From NCBI GenBank assembly GCA_002794105.1, contig PHFL01000067.1, forward strand, positions 1 to 64,000: 64,000 nt of DNA, in the 5' to 3' direction. The notes below the pieces were generated by a model. The model was not told the DNA's origin. It did not search any database and was given only the letters and a program-made list of their open reading frames with translations. This document shows, one piece after another, positions 40,080 to 50,038 of the stretch; within the stretch, counting starts at the first letter, position 1; the number at the start of each line of letters is the position of its first letter. The position numbers and the translations under genes were made by a program. This stretch comes from Candidatus Thermochlorobacter aerophilus (lineage in GTDB: Bacteria; Bacteroidota; Chlorobiia; Chlorobiales; Thermochlorobacteraceae).

Positions 40080-43000
40080 CTATGCAGCAGGCACTTCTAC
40101 TGCCATCGCACTGGGGTCATAGTTGAGATTTGGCGCCAACCAACGCTCAACTTCCTCGACGCTCATGCCTTTACGCCGAGCATAGTCTTCCACTTGGTCT
40201 TTGCCGATTTTGCCCAATCCGAAGTAGACTGCTTCTGGATGTGCAAAGTAGAGCCCCGAGACAGATGCCGCTGGATACATAGCAAAGTTTTCAGTAAGAA
40301 AAATGCCTATGCGTTTTTCTACCTCAAGCAGGTCAAAGAGAATGCGTTTTTCGGTATGGTCTGGACAAGCTGGGTAGCCGGGCGCTGGACGAATACCTTG
40401 ATACTTTTCCTCAATCAAATCGTCGTTGTTGGTTTGTTCATCTGGTGCATAGCCCCAGTATTCGGTGCGCACTTTTTTGTGCAACATTTCAGCTAAGGCT
40501 TCAGCGAGTCGGTCGGCAAGCGCTTTTGCCATGATGCCGTTGTAATCATCATGCGCAGATTCAAACATTTTGACCAGCTCTTCCAAACCAATGCCTGCTG
40601 TGACAGCAAAGCCTCCGATGTAATCTATCATGCCTGTGGATTTGGGGGCGATGTAATCTGCCAGCGCACGATTTGCGCGCTCTGCACCTTTCTCGTGTTG
40701 CTGGCGCAGGGTGTGAAATACGGTCAAAATGCGCGAGCGCATCTCATCGCTATAGACCTCAATATCGTCGCCGACCGCATTAGCTGGGAAAAGTCCGAAG
40801 ACTGCTTTTGCGGTAAGCCACTTTTCAGCAATGATGCGGTCGAGCAACCGATTGGCATCTCGGAATAAGCGTTGTGCCTCTTCGCCCACCACTTCGTCAT
40901 GCAAAATGTTGGGGTAGCGCCCTGCCAGTTGCCAAGTTTGGAAGAAGGGTGTCCAGTCAATGTAGTTACGCAGTTCCGCCAGCGAAATATCCTCCAGCAC
41001 GGTAATGCCCAGTTTCTTAGGCTTGTAGATGTCCTTCGGGTCCCACACTATCGGAGTGCGGTTTTCGCGTGCCTCAGCCAGTGAGACATATTTTCGGCTG
41101 ACGCGCTTTTTGAAGTGTGCTTCCCGCAGGGCTTCGTATTCTGCTTTAATTTGTGCCACAAATTCATCCTTCTGCTCTGGCGTAACCAAACTTTGTGCAA
41201 CGGGCACGCTACGCGAGGCATCCAAGACATGCACCACAGGACCAGAATAATTTGGTGCGATTTTGACTGCCGTATGAATTTTTGATGTGGTAGCGCCGCC
41301 AATCAGTAGCGGTAGCGTAAAGCCTTGTCGCTCCATTTCTTTGGCGACATGTACCATTTCATCGAGCGAGGGCGTAATCAGTCCCGACAGTCCAATAATG
41401 TCCACTTGCTCACGGCGAGCGGTTTCCAGAATTTTATCGGCAGGCACCATGACGCCTAAGTCTATGACCTCAAAGTTGTTGCATGCCAGCACCACGCCGA
41501 CGATGTTTTTGCCAATGTCATGCACATCACCTTTGACGGTTGCCAGCAGGATTTTTGCCGCCGCTTTGGCTTGCGGATTTTTTGCCTTTTCAGCTTCAAT
41601 GAACGGCACCAAATACGCTACGGATTTTTTCATCACGCGTGCCGATTTGACCACCTGTGGCAAGAACATTTTGCCAGCGCCAAACAAATCGCCTACAATG
41701 TTCATGCCGTCCATCAGCGGTCCTTCAATGACAGCAAGTGGACTGGGATACTTGAGCCGTGCTTCTTCGGTGTCTTCAATGATGTAAGTGTCAATGCCTT
41801 TGATGAGTGCATGCTTGAGACGTTCTTCAACTGGGGCTTTTCGCCACTCTTCCTCCTGTACATCGGCGCTTTTGGCTTCAGAGCGTTTTTTCAAGGCTTC
41901 GGCAAACTCTACCAAGCGCTCCGTGGCATCTGGGCGACGATTGAGCAAGACATCTTCCACACGCTCCAAAAGTTCTTTGTCGATTTCCTCATAGACCTCA
42001 ATCATGCCGGCATTGACAATGCCCATATCGAGCCCAGCGCGAATGGCATGATACAAAAATGCCGAGTGCATGGCTTCTCGCACAGGGTTATTGCCTCTGA
42101 AAGAGAACGAGATGTTGGAAATGCCGCCCGATACTTTGGCGTAGGGCAAGTTTTCTTTAATCCACTTCGTTGCCCTAATGAAATCCACGGCGTAATTGTT
42201 GTGCTCTTCAATGCCGGTTGCTACCGTCAGAATGTTCGGGTCGAAGATGATGTCTTGCGGCGGGAAACCGACTTCTTGGGTGAGAATGTCGTAGGCGCGT
42301 TTGCAGATTTCGATTTTGCGCTCGAAGGTATCGGCTTGTCCGCGCTCATCGAACGCCATGACCACCACGGCGGCGCCATATTCCATCACCTTGCGCGCTT
42401 GCTCTTTGAACTTCTCTTCACCTTCTTTGAGCGAAATGGAATTGACAATAGCTTTGCCTTGCACGCATCTGAGACCGGCTTCAATCACAGACCACTTTGA
42501 AGAGTCAATCATGATGGGCACACGCGAAATATCGGGCTCTGCAGCAATCAGATTCAAAAATTTGGTCATGGCTGCTTCGGAGTCAATCATGCCTTCATCC
42601 ATGTTCACATCGAGAATCTGTGCCCCGTTTTCTACCTGTTGGCGTGCAATGCTTAGAGCTTCCTCATACTTTTGTTCCTTGATGAGCTTAGCAAACTTTG
42701 GCGAGCCAGTTACATTTGTGCGCTCACCGATGTTGATGAAACCAGTTTCGGGCGTTACAACCAGCGGCTCCAGCCCTGCCAGTTGCATGTAGGTCGAGCG
42801 CGGTTTTGGCTGGCGTGGCTTAAAACGGGCGGCAACCTCTACAAATGCTCGAATATGCTCTGGAGTTGTGCCGCAGCAACCGCCAATGATATTGACAAAC
42901 TCATGGCGCAAGAAATCTTCAAATTGTGCCGCCATGTATTCGGGCGTCTCATCGTATTCGCCAAAGGTGTTTGGCAAGCCAGCATTTGGGTATAGGCTGG

Positions 43001-43955
43001 TATAGCATGACGCTACCTTCGAGAGGGTTTCAATGAACGGGCGCATTTGTGCCGACCCCAGCGCGCAGTTCAAACCCACACTGAGCAAGTTGGGTGCATG
43101 AGAAATGGATATCCAGAAAGCCTCTGTAGTTTGCCCAGAAAGTGTGCGACCGCTTTGGTCGACAATCGTGCCAGAAATCATTACAGGCACGCGGCGCCCG
43201 ACTGCATTAAAATACCTCTGAATTGCCAATATAGCTGCCTTGGCATTGAGTGTATCGGTAATGGTCTCAATCAATAGCACATCTACACCGCCATCAATCA
43301 GCCCGCAGACCTGCTCATAGTAGGCTTCAAAGAGTTGCTGAAATGTAACTGCGCGAAAACCGGGGTCATTGACATCTGGCGACATAGATGCCAGTTTCGT
43401 TGTTGGTCCTATAGCGCCAGCTACAAAGCGTGGTTTTTCGGGGGTCTTTTTCATGATGTCTTGCACTGCCTCTCTGGCAAGCTTTGCAGACCGAAAGTTC
43501 ATCTCATAGACCAAATGCGTCATTCCATAGTCTGCTTGCGAGATGCGGTTGGCACTGAAAGTGTTGGTTTCAATGATGTCTGCACCAGCTTCCAGATATT
43601 GCAGATGAATTTCCTTGATAATCTGTGGCTGTGTCAGTGAAAGTAGCTCATTGTTGCCGCGCAATGAACCTTTTGGGGCAGACGTAGCGTGCTTATGTGT
43701 AGGGTGATGGCATACATGAGCGCTATGCTCAATGTCTGTTCCTGACTGCACAGGGGTGTCGTGCAAGGCTTCATCGGACTTGTGTTCTATTGGCTCAGTA
43801 GTAGGGTCATGTGGCTGAAGAGGGTTGAAGTCTTTGAAGCGCTCGCCACGATAGTCAGCTTCTGTGAGCTTATAGCGCTGAATCATTGTTCCCATTGCGC
43901 CATCGAGGACAAGAACACGCTCTTTGAGTAGGTCGTATATGCTTGGCTGCACCAT
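40080..43955 (-). CDS. metH: Cobalamin-dependent methionine synthase
   Basis: 1291 residues, a full four-module MetH that moves methyl from methyltetrahydrofolate to homocysteine through cobalamin. Module 1 (about 1-375) has [10 protein letters not shown] and zinc cysteines in LNCALG and [10 protein letters not shown]; module 2 (about 390-655) the pterin-binding domain ([20 protein letters not shown]); module 3 (about 690-940) the B12 domain with base-off ligand His in [11 protein letters not shown]; module 4 the activation domain with [15 protein letters not shown]. Between RGERFKD and [10 protein letters not shown] there is an extra insert of about 50 residues, rich in His, Pro and Thr, that most MetH lack. 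A structured leader lies upstream. Confidence 0.96.
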   Translation of the reverse strand: MVQPSIYDLLKERVLVLDGAMGTMIQRYKLTEADYRGERFKDFNPLQPHDPTTEPIEHKSDEALHDTPVQSGTDIEHSAHVCHHPTHKHATSAPKGSLRGNNELLSLTQPQIIKEIHLQYLEAGADIIETNTFSANRISQADYGMTHLVYEMNFRSAKLAREAVQDIMKKTPEKPRFVAGAIGPTTKLASMSPDVNDPGFRAVTFQQLFEAYYEQVCGLIDGGVDVLLIETITDTLNAKAAILAIQRYFNAVGRRVPVMISGTIVDQSGRTLSGQTTEAFWISISHAPNLLSVGLNCALGSAQMRPFIETLSKVASCYTSLYPNAGLPNTFGEYDETPEYMAAQFEDFLRHEFVNIIGGCCGTTPEHIRAFVEVAARFKPRQPKPRSTYMQLAGLEPLVVTPETGFINIGERTNVTGSPKFAKLIKEQKYEEALSIARQQVENGAQILDVNMDEGMIDSEAAMTKFLNLIAAEPDISRVPIMIDSSKWSVIEAGLRCVQGKAIVNSISLKEGEEKFKEQARKVMEYGAAVVVMAFDERGQADTFERKIEICKRAYDILTQEVGFPPQDIIFDPNILTVATGIEEHNNYAVDFIRATKWIKENLPYAKVSGGISNISFSFRGNNPVREAMHSAFLYHAIRAGLDMGIVNAGMIEVYEEIDKELLERVEDVLLNRRPDATERLVEFAEALKKRSEAKSADVQEEEWRKAPVEERLKHALIKGIDTYIIEDTEEARLKYPSPLAVIEGPLMDGMNIVGDLFGAGKMFLPQVVKSARVMKKSVAYLVPFIEAEKAKNPQAKAAAKILLATVKGDVHDIGKNIVGVVLACNNFEVIDLGVMVPADKILETARREQVDIIGLSGLITPSLDEMVHVAKEMERQGFTLPLLIGGATTSKIHTAVKIAPNYSGPVVHVLDASRSVPVAQSLVTPEQKDEFVAQIKAEYEALREAHFKKRVSRKYVSLAEARENRTPIVWDPKDIYKPKKLGITVLEDISLAELRNYIDWTPFFQTWQLAGRYPNILHDEVVGEEAQRLFRDANRLLDRIIAEKWLTAKAVFGLFPANAVGDDIEVYSDEMRSRILTVFHTLRQQHEKGAERANRALADYIAPKSTGMIDYIGGFAVTAGIGLEELVKMFESAHDDYNGIMAKALADRLAEALAEMLHKKVRTEYWGYAPDEQTNNDDLIEEKYQGIRPAPGYPACPDHTEKRILFDLLEVEKRIGIFLTENFAMYPAASVSGLYFAHPEAVYFGLGKIGKDQVEDYARRKGMSVEEVERWLAPNLNYDPSAMAVEVPAA

Positions 43956-44029
43956 ATTTACGAAAGTTGAAATTGAGACCTGCGTTTAAGAAACTGTGTT
44001 TCGGCAAGGCGAGGGGCATAAACGAGAAT

Positions 44030-44140
44030 GCCTCTCCGAGTTGGAGAGGCCGCCGTGTGATATGAAATTCTTCGGACACGACTCCAAGCTCGGAGCAACT
44101 CTCGGCCATCCGCTTGCCGAAAGCCCTTAACGCCGTGTCC
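44030..44140 (-). promoter_or_regulatory. Structured metH leader RNA, class unknown
   Basis: In the 246-base gap before metH the minus strand can fold into a three-way junction: outer stem 44132-44140 with 44074-44082 (9 bp, one G-U), enclosing hairpins 44116-44123 with 44099-44106 (8 bp) and 44092-44095 with 44082-44085 (4 bp, sharing its last base with the outer stem). A separate 8-bp hairpin GCCTCTCC/GGAGAGGC lies at 44030-44050, closer to metH. I do not recognise a SAM-I, SAH or cobalamin riboswitch core. A cis-regulatory RNA for metH is an inference; part could be the terminator region of the upstream gene. Confidence 0.5.
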
Positions 44141-44201
44141 ATACCTAATGGCGCGTTAAAGTAGCCTTCAAATATAGAAAATTTTACTCGCTTTTCAAAA
44201 A

Positions 44202-44750
44202 TCAGCGCGTTGTATCAGCTCTTTCTCGGTGCAGCAGACGGTTCATATCATCCAAAAAATCTCGCTCAAAGAGCACCAATTCCACCATCTGTTGCGACGA
44301 TAGCACCTCACGAAACTCCTTCGTGTATTTGGAAAGCAAGCCACTCATTTCGGTGCGTGTGTTAAGAATTTTCTCTATTTGCTTGTCTATCTCGCTATCT
44401 GGCGCTTTTCGAGCCTCTAATTCACGCAGCGTTTGCAACTGCGATTGCAACTCTTGCGCTTTGGCAAAATACTCATCTTGATAGCGATTGTATCTTGGGA
44501 AAAAGCGCATAGATTGCTCTTCACTAAGTTTGAGTCGATCTGTAAGTTTCCACATTCGGAACTGACGTAGCCTTTCGATGAATCGTGCGCGCTGTTCAGG
44601 CGAAACAGGTAGTGCCCCTTGCCTTAGCCTTGTGCGCGTGTCTGGTTCTCTTTGCAGCTCTCGCTCTCGTGGAATTGGCTGTGCTACACTTTCCGCTACA
44701 TAGAGCAGGAGCATACACACCAGTAAAATTTTCGCCCACAACATGTTCAT
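44202..44750 (-). CDS. Exported Spy/CpxP-like helical protein
   Basis: 182 residues. A signal peptide (LLVCMLLLYVAESVA) is followed by a charged, all-helical body. LKLSEEQSMRFFPRYNRYQD resembles the LTxxQ-type segment of Spy/CpxP periplasmic stress proteins, and about half the residues are charged or Gln. Probably periplasmic chaperone-like or a sensor subunit. It is the third gene of the sigma/anti-sigma operon, 30 bases after the anti-sigma gene. Confidence 0.65.
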   Translation of the reverse strand: MNMLWAKILLVCMLLLYVAESVAQPIPRERELQREPDTRTRLRQGALPVSPEQRARFIERLRQFRMWKLTDRLKLSEEQSMRFFPRYNRYQDEYFAKAQELQSQLQTLRELEARKAPDSEIDKQIEKILNTRTEMSGLLSKYTKEFREVLSSQQMVELVLFERDFLDDMNRLLHRERADTTR

Positions 44751-44780
44751 GGCTTGATTGAATTTGACAAGGTCAATTGC

Positions 44781-45434
44781 TTAAAGAAGTTGCATCAATA
44801 TCTTTACTTCTTCTTCAGAGAGCACCTTAAATCTCTCGTCTTCGGTGATATCCTGCATCAAGGTCTCCAGTAGCAGCTTTGCTTCTTCTTCACTTAGCGT
44901 GTCGATAAGCAGCTCTGGGCTCAGACTTTCTGCATATTGCATGGCAGAGACTATACTGACATTTGGGATGAGTGATTCACGATGCCGCTGTGCAACACTG
45001 TCTGCATGCTGCACGATATGTGTATCCAGATGCAACACTGCTAAAATCATCAGAACTGCCATGGCGATACCAGCTAACGCTCCCGCTAATTGATAGCGTA
45101 GCTCTGTATGAAGCCATGTCTGAAACACCTCTACGCAACGCTCCCAGAGCGATGGACGCGGCACCTTCAATCGGCGCTGCACCCTTTCGGCTAACGACTC
45201 AAAGTAGAATGGCGGAATATCTGGCTTTAGCGAACGCTCAAACGCCGTCTCAGAAAAATTCTCCACTTGTTGAATAACTTTTCGCAGCGCTTCATACTCT
45301 GCACGAAAATCAGGGTCTTGCTCTATCCTTTGCTGAATCTCCCTTGACACCGACTCGGGAGTTTTGCCCAAGATAAAATCAGGCAGTTCCAATAGCAGTC
45401 TTTCGTAGCGTTTCATATTTTCTTCGCTGTTCAT
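44781..45434 (-). CDS. Anti-sigma factor, single-pass membrane protein
   Basis: 217 residues from the ATG at 45434 (MNSEENMKRYERLLLE), one base after the sigma factor stop, so translation is probably coupled. The N-terminal half (about 1-105) is helical and cytoplasmic, as in proteins that hold ECF sigma factors, without the zinc His-Cys motif. One membrane helix at about 117-137 (LAGALAGIAMAVLMILAVL) is followed by an acidic periplasmic part. By position and topology it is the anti-sigma partner of the preceding sigma factor. Confidence 0.72.
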   Translation of the reverse strand: MNSEENMKRYERLLLELPDFILGKTPESVSREIQQRIEQDPDFRAEYEALRKVIQQVENFSETAFERSLKPDIPPFYFESLAERVQRRLKVPRPSLWERCVEVFQTWLHTELRYQLAGALAGIAMAVLMILAVLHLDTHIVQHADSVAQRHRESLIPNVSIVSAMQYAESLSPELLIDTLSEEEAKLLLETLMQDITEDERFKVLSEEEVKILMQLL

Positions 45435-45435
45435 T

Positions 45436-46002
45436 TTATGTCGTCCGCTGTTTGAATCGTGCTTTGATGTACGCTTCAATTTTTTTGAAGGCATGAAAGT
45501 AATTTGCTTTCAGCCCGCCTATGCTTGTGCCTAAAATTTCTGCAATTTCTTCGTATGAAAGTTCATCATAGTAGCGCATCATAAAGACTTGTTTTTGCCT
45601 CTCTGGCAGCGATGCAATGGCTTCAGCAATCAATTCTTTTTCTTCGCGACGCTCCAGTTCTTCAATAGGTGCAGTTTCAGTTGCCGTAGGGTCTTGAGGC
45701 ATTTCATCTATTGGTTCGGCACGGCGCGCGTTTTGAGTGCGCAAAAAATTGATTGTCTCGTTTATGGCAATGCGGTATAGCCATGTGTAGAACTCCGAAC
45801 TGCCATTGAAGTTCATCAAACCGTGATAGGCTTTGATAAAGACATTTTGCACAACATCATCGGTATCCTCATGCGATTTGAGCATACGTCGGCATGCCCA
45901 ATAAATTTTTTCTTGATAGCGCCGCACCAACTCTGTAAATGCTTGTTCTGCTTGTGCGCCGCCTGCTTTGAATAAAGCTATCAGTTCGCTATCCGACTTC
46001 AT
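45436..46002 (-). CDS. ECF sigma factor (RpoE-like)
   Basis: 188 residues. Sigma-70 region 2 (about 20-95: ELVRRYQEKIYWACRRML, DTDDVVQNVFIKAY, FYTWLYRIAINETINFLR) and region 4 (about 130-180: ASLPERQKQVFMMRYYDELS, EEIAEILGTSIGGLKANYF) are both intact. It directs RNA polymerase to stress or envelope promoters; target unknown. It heads the operon with the anti-sigma and Spy-like genes and probably drives its own transcription, as is usual. Confidence 0.92.
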   Translation of the reverse strand: MKSDSELIALFKAGGAQAEQAFTELVRRYQEKIYWACRRMLKSHEDTDDVVQNVFIKAYHGLMNFNGSSEFYTWLYRIAINETINFLRTQNARRAEPIDEMPQDPTATETAPIEELERREEKELIAEAIASLPERQKQVFMMRYYDELSYEEIAEILGTSIGGLKANYFHAFKKIEAYIKARFKQRTT

Positions 46003-46107
46003 TGGTTCAGAGCATGGTTCAGTAGACAGCGCACATGACTAAACTTTGATGTTGTCGATGTGGTAGACGCTTTACAAGTAGCGGGGGTTTAATTGCAAGG
46101 CAGGGTT

Positions 46108-46383
46108 CTACTGTGGTGGGTCATCTTCTCGGACACCGCCATGTAGCCTTATGTGTGGGTACTGCTCCTCACTACGCTCCAACCACAAGTTTTCGTCTTT
46201 GCGCTGCTCATTGCGAAGTACACTCAGACGATTTTTTGCCAGCGCTATGATTTCTTCAGCAAATGCCAAGTTAAAAGCATCGGCTTGTACATGAGTGTTA
46301 TCTACCATTTTGGAGCGCAAGCTCGCTTGCTTCTCTAACAAGATTTCGCCAATCAGCTTCAAAAGCTCTGTATCATGTTCCAT
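46108..46383 (-). CDS. Small acidic hypothetical protein
   Basis: 91 residues, not recognised. It begins MEHDTELLKLIGEILLEKQ, is rich in Leu, Glu and Arg, probably helical, with no signal or membrane segment. The start at 46383 is the only ATG near the N-terminus. It is divergent from the TetR-linked cluster and lies about 105 bases upstream of the ECF sigma gene on the same strand. A real gene is likely given the composition and lack of a better frame, but there is no functional clue. Confidence 0.5.
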   Translation of the reverse strand: MEHDTELLKLIGEILLEKQASLRSKMVDNTHVQADAFNLAFAEEIIALAKNRLSVLRNEQRKDENLWLERSEEQYPHIRLHGGVREDDPPQ

Positions 46384-46480
46384 AATGCATCAGTAGAGTT
46401 AGAGTTTTCTTCAAGATAAAATTCAGCAAAATTTTTTGCGTTACTGAAACGAAATTGCTCTCAATTTTGTATTTACAACT

Positions 46481-46496
46481 GACCGACGAGTCGGTC
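46481..46496. promoter_or_regulatory. TetR-type palindromic operator
   Basis: A perfect inverted repeat GACCGAC-GA-GTCGGTC (7-bp arms, 2-nt spacer) lies 52 bases before the first gene of the cluster. ACCGAC/GTCGGT palindromes of this size are typical TetR-family sites, and a TetR gene is the third gene downstream, so autoregulation of the whole cluster is likely. Confidence 0.7.
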
Positions 46497-46547
46497 GGAA
46501 TAGTTTTAGTGGCTGCGCCTCAGTATTCAATTCCAACTTATAAGTAT

Positions 46548-46988
46548 ATGGCTTCACAAGCAGATATCAAGAATGTCATCTTAGATATTCTTCACTCAAA
46601 TTGCGCCATCAACATTGCTACGACAGGTGGAGAATACTCGCCATGGGTTCTGGGAGCATACTACGCTTCTGAGGGCCTTTCCATTTATGTGATGTTAGAA
46701 GTGGCAGGAAAAACGATGGCTAACTTGAAGCAAAATCCAAACGTTGCGATTCACATTTCGCAAAATGATGCCATGAAGGACTTCCTGCAAGCACAAGGCG
46801 TTGCAGTCATCCTGCCAGAGTCTGAAAAAGACAGGGTCATGTCGATGCTTAAACAGAAAATGCCTTGGTATCAGGTCTATACACCTTGTGTGCCAGTGCG
46901 GTTGGATATGAAAAAATGGTTTGTTAGCTCGTTTGCACGCCAGTGGTTTCCTGCTCGTGTCTTGGAAACGGAGTTGATTTCAGCATAA
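46548..46988 (+). CDS. FMN-binding pyridoxamine-phosphate-oxidase-like protein
   Basis: 146 residues from the ATG at 46548 (MASQADIKNVILDILHSN); the longer frame would run back through the operator. The fold resembles the split-barrel flavin proteins (CAINIATTGGEYSPWVLGAYY, LSIYVMLEVAGKTMANLKQN, VAIHIS), which are small FMN or F420 binding oxidoreductases. True vitamin B6 synthesis is unlikely at this size and context. It is the first gene after the TetR operator, followed 27 bases later by a YciI-like gene. Confidence 0.7.
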   Translation: MASQADIKNVILDILHSNCAINIATTGGEYSPWVLGAYYASEGLSIYVMLEVAGKTMANLKQNPNVAIHISQNDAMKDFLQAQGVAVILPESEKDRVMSMLKQKMPWYQVYTPCVPVRLDMKKWFVSSFARQWFPARVLETELISA

Positions 46989-47015
46989 CCTATCACACTA
47001 AACCTCTAAGTCGTT

Positions 47016-47381
47016 ATGAAATACTTCGTCGTTCAAATGACCTGCAATGAAGGTCGTGCTCAAGATGTCATGATTTACGCCGGTGAGCACATCAAGTGGA
47101 TGTTGGAAAATATTCCCAAGAAGATGTTTATTGCCGCCGGTCCTTTCATCAACGAAAAGGGCGAGTATGACGACGGCCTTTGTATTGTCAGAGCAGAAAG
47201 TAGAGAAGCATTAGAAGAGATTCTGAAGACAGACCCATTTTACATTCGTGGAATTCGCAACTTTACTGTGCGGGAGTGGGACTACCATGTCGATGAAGGC
47301 GGATACCGCATCGATTTTCCGCCGCATCTTGCAGAAGCATGGGGTGTTACTCCTACGCCAACCAAGGAGCGTATTGCCTAA
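47016..47381 (+). CDS. YciI-like domain protein
   Basis: 121 residues. MKYFVVQMTCNEGR, then HIKWMLENIPKKMFIAAGPF and EEILKTDPFYIRGIRNFTVREW match the YciI/YCII ferredoxin-like fold, including the HP/Asp-type central region (TDPF). Function of this family is generally unknown; some members are small hydrolase-like or detoxification proteins. Co-transcribed with the FMN protein before it and probably with the TetR gene 149 bases after. Confidence 0.72.
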   Translation: MKYFVVQMTCNEGRAQDVMIYAGEHIKWMLENIPKKMFIAAGPFINEKGEYDDGLCIVRAESREALEEILKTDPFYIRGIRNFTVREWDYHVDEGGYRIDFPPHLAEAWGVTPTPTKERIA

Positions 47382-47530
47382 CCTCTCTCTTTGCCTTGCA
47401 CTGTTCTTTTTGCCACCAATACCTTGGTGGCTTTTTAGTTTGTACGCATCTTGCAAAGCGTTTAGACACACTTGCGAAATTGATGCCTACGCCTAACTTT
47501 GTGGCAAGCATACTTATTGAACGATGCCAC

Positions 47531-48244
47531 ATGAAACCGCTGCAACGCTCAACCACAGAAGAAGCTCGTGAAGCTAAACGGCTCCGACTGCTTCATGCCG
47601 CAACTAAGCTTTTCTCTCAAAGGGGATTTCATGAAACCAAGATGCAGGATATTGCCGATGAAGCTAATGTCGGCAAAGGTACACTGTATGAATACTTTGA
47701 GACGAAAGAAGATTTGTTTTTTGCCGTCTATGAGTCATGGATTCATGAGTACGAAATGGAAATGGAGCGCCAAGCACAAGCCCACTTAGACCCTGTCTCC
47801 AAAGCCAGCGCCTTGATTGACACCACGGTTGCCTTCTACGAACGGCACGCTGCCCATGCCGCTATTTTGCTCGAATTTTGGGCACATGCTATTCGCTCAC
47901 AAAATGTGCGATTTCTTAATCGCATTCGTCAAATGAAAGCTCGTCTTGCTAAGCTGGGCGGTCAGGTAACCAAAGAACTTATTGCACTCAAACTCTTTGT
48001 CGATGTTGATGTCGACTCATTTACCCGCTTGGAATTAGCCATGTCCGATGGTGTCTTCCTCCAATGGATTCTCGACGGACAATCTTACTCGCTACGTGAT
48101 GCCTACAAATTTCGCCAATCTCTTATCGGTGCAGGTCTTATGACCGATGCATTACGCAAGGTAGTTGCATCCAAGACAGAAAAACGCTTAAGACAAGGAT
48201 TCCTACGCCCTGACGCTACATCTCATGAAAAACGCAGAAAGTAA
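47531..48244 (+). CDS. TetR-family transcriptional regulator
   Basis: 237 residues from the ATG at 47531. The N-terminal helix-turn-helix (about 12-60) reads RLLHAATKLFSQRGFHETKM, then QDIADEANVGKGTLYEYFET, the classic TetR signature. The C-terminal part (about 70-225) is the ligand-binding, dimerising region. It probably represses the cluster starting at 46548 through the palindrome at 46481-46496, and itself. The ligand is not predicted. Confidence 0.9.
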   Translation: MKPLQRSTTEEAREAKRLRLLHAATKLFSQRGFHETKMQDIADEANVGKGTLYEYFETKEDLFFAVYESWIHEYEMEMERQAQAHLDPVSKASALIDTTVAFYERHAAHAAILLEFWAHAIRSQNVRFLNRIRQMKARLAKLGGQVTKELIALKLFVDVDVDSFTRLELAMSDGVFLQWILDGQSYSLRDAYKFRQSLIGAGLMTDALRKVVASKTEKRLRQGFLRPDATSHEKRRK

Positions 48245-48469
48245 AACTTTCCCCACGCATAAAGCCCTACCCATCTTTCACTCTGCCAAGTTTGCCAGCG
48301 GTGACTGATTGGTTACTCCCGACCTGCATCTTTTCTAATCCAAAATCTTCAATCGTGAAGCAAGTTTGGTCTCAACATGACTAGCAATAATGCTCTATGG
48401 CAGACAGCACACGGTGAAGTTTTTCTGTTCTTTCTAACAGTTTCTTATCAATCTTAAACCCATAGCAAT

Positions 48470-48991
48470 ATGAAAAGACATCACTTATTCTGCGCTGCTG
48501 TTTTGTTCTTTGGTATGTTTCTCTTAGCAACCTCGGAAGTACATGCCCAAATCCAACCCGATGCTCGACTTGGGCTCTACACCAACGGCGGCAATTTTTC
48601 AATTGGCGCTGGCGTGACTGTGCCGATTAAAATCCCAGCTTTTGGCACACTCATCATCAACCCCACAGTCGATTACCTTTTTATTTCAGGCACAGCTGGC
48701 TCAAGCGCAACTAGCATTTTTGGACATGCCGACGTGGCATATCAATTTGATATTGCCAAGTCGCCAATTTCACCATATGCTGGCGCTGGGTTGCTGATTG
48801 CATTTAGCACGGTATCAGTGGATTTTCCCTTCGGCGGTCGGCAAACCCAGAGCTCGACCAGTGCCGGACTCAACCTCTTTGGCGGTGCTGAATTGCCTGT
48901 CGGTCCTGTAGCAATCTATGTTCAAGGCAAACTTTTGATTTCATCAGGCACCAACTTTCAAATCGGTAGTGGAGTTAGATTCAAACTTTAG
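48470..48991 (+). CDS. Outer-membrane beta-barrel-like protein
   Basis: 173 residues. A signal peptide (FCAAVLFFGMFLLATSEVHA, cleavage after VHA) is followed by alternating hydrophobic and polar strands: LGLYTNGGNFSIGAGVTVPI, IINPTVDYLFIS, FGHADVAYQFDI, PYAGAGLLIAFS, GLNLFGGAELPVG, and an end FQIGSGVRFKL with a terminal-type aromatic strand. It looks like a small eight-strand outer-membrane barrel of the OmpA/OmpW sort. Function unknown. Confidence 0.7.
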   Translation: MKRHHLFCAAVLFFGMFLLATSEVHAQIQPDARLGLYTNGGNFSIGAGVTVPIKIPAFGTLIINPTVDYLFISGTAGSSATSIFGHADVAYQFDIAKSPISPYAGAGLLIAFSTVSVDFPFGGRQTQSSTSAGLNLFGGAELPVGPVAIYVQGKLLISSGTNFQIGSGVRFKL

Positions 48992-49237
48992 ATGGGGTAG
49001 TAGTTTTACAAGTGACTTTCCTGCCTTTGTTTCAACTTGCCTTTGTTGCGCTTTGGCAATGAAGGCAAGTCACACTTGTTGCTTTGCTTGCTGGAACGTT
49101 TTATCTGCGTCATCCCTCTCCAAATTATTGCGCGCAGCATTGCTTTTGCCTTTAACAAACTTCTTTTTTGTTGTTATCTTAGTCCATGCTTTTAGGCATT
49201 GCTTTAATTTTTAAGAAGTAGTTTTTCTGCATACGCC

Positions 49238-50035
49238 ATGCCAACCTCATCTGGTGCTTTCAAAAATTACTATGAAGTTCTGCGCGTGCGCCCATACGAC
49301 CCTCCTGAGCTGATTCATGCAGCTTACATGGCACAGATTAAGCAGTGGCATCCAGATAGGTTTCAAAATGCTGATGCCTACATGCAAGCTCAAGCACATG
49401 AGCGCACGAAGCTAATCTTAGAAGCCAAGCGCGTACTTTTGGATCCTGCAAAAAAGGCGGCTTACGACGCCGAGTTTGCTGCGCGCTTCCCTAAGCGGTT
49501 TGAAAAGCTCTCTACACGAGCCCGAGTCAAACAGCGTCAGGTTACTATTGAGGATTTAATGGCGGGCTATGGTTTCCCCATCAATCAGCAAGCTCGAGCG
49601 GCAGAGACGCCAAGCAATTTACATGAGTTCAAATGGCTCGCCTTTTCCACGCGAGTCAATCCTCGACTGCAGCGTGTAATTTTCAATGTTAATCATTTCC
49701 TTGACCGCAATCCCGACTGCGAAGTGCGGTTCAGATTCCATTATGACCAAGACTGGACAGACTTTTCACGCCAGCGCATCTATCCCATGCAGTATAGAGG
49801 AAATGTTGCCTTAGTAGAGATGCAAGCGCGTCGCAAATTGCCTAATGGCAAATACATTTACTCTCGACCTATTTTCAAAACAGTGGTAGTCACCAACTAC
49901 GATGCGGCTATGAAGGAGCGAGCCGAAATTTTAGCACATCTTGACCGCATACGTAACCGAATGGCATTCAAACTTGTGATTGCGCTGCTGAGTGCAACAG
50001 TGGCTTGTGCAAACTTTCCAACCTGCATCGTATAG
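49238..50035 (+). CDS. J-domain protein with C-terminal hydrophobic segment
   Basis: 265 residues. The J domain (about 8-80) holds NYYEVLRVRPYDPPELI and the HPD motif in KQWHPDRF (about residue 40), which stimulates DnaK-type Hsp70. The G/F-rich, zinc-finger and CTD parts of DnaJ are missing. Residues 90-240 are not recognised; the last 20 (FKLVIALLSATVACANF) form a possible membrane anchor. A specialised co-chaperone is inferred. Three bases separate it from xth. Confidence 0.8.
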   Translation: MPTSSGAFKNYYEVLRVRPYDPPELIHAAYMAQIKQWHPDRFQNADAYMQAQAHERTKLILEAKRVLLDPAKKAAYDAEFAARFPKRFEKLSTRARVKQRQVTIEDLMAGYGFPINQQARAAETPSNLHEFKWLAFSTRVNPRLQRVIFNVNHFLDRNPDCEVRFRFHYDQDWTDFSRQRIYPMQYRGNVALVEMQARRKLPNGKYIYSRPIFKTVVVTNYDAAMKERAEILAHLDRIRNRMAFKLVIALLSATVACANFPTCIV

Positions 50036-50038
50036 CAC

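Noticed and set aside
43956..44201. Cobalamin riboswitch before metH
   Set aside because: The B12-box consensus is not present in the leader; only a general structured RNA is supported.
48969..49214. 81-residue ORF after the barrel gene
   Set aside because: Cys/Phe-rich composition, overlaps the end of the barrel gene and lacks a plausible start site.
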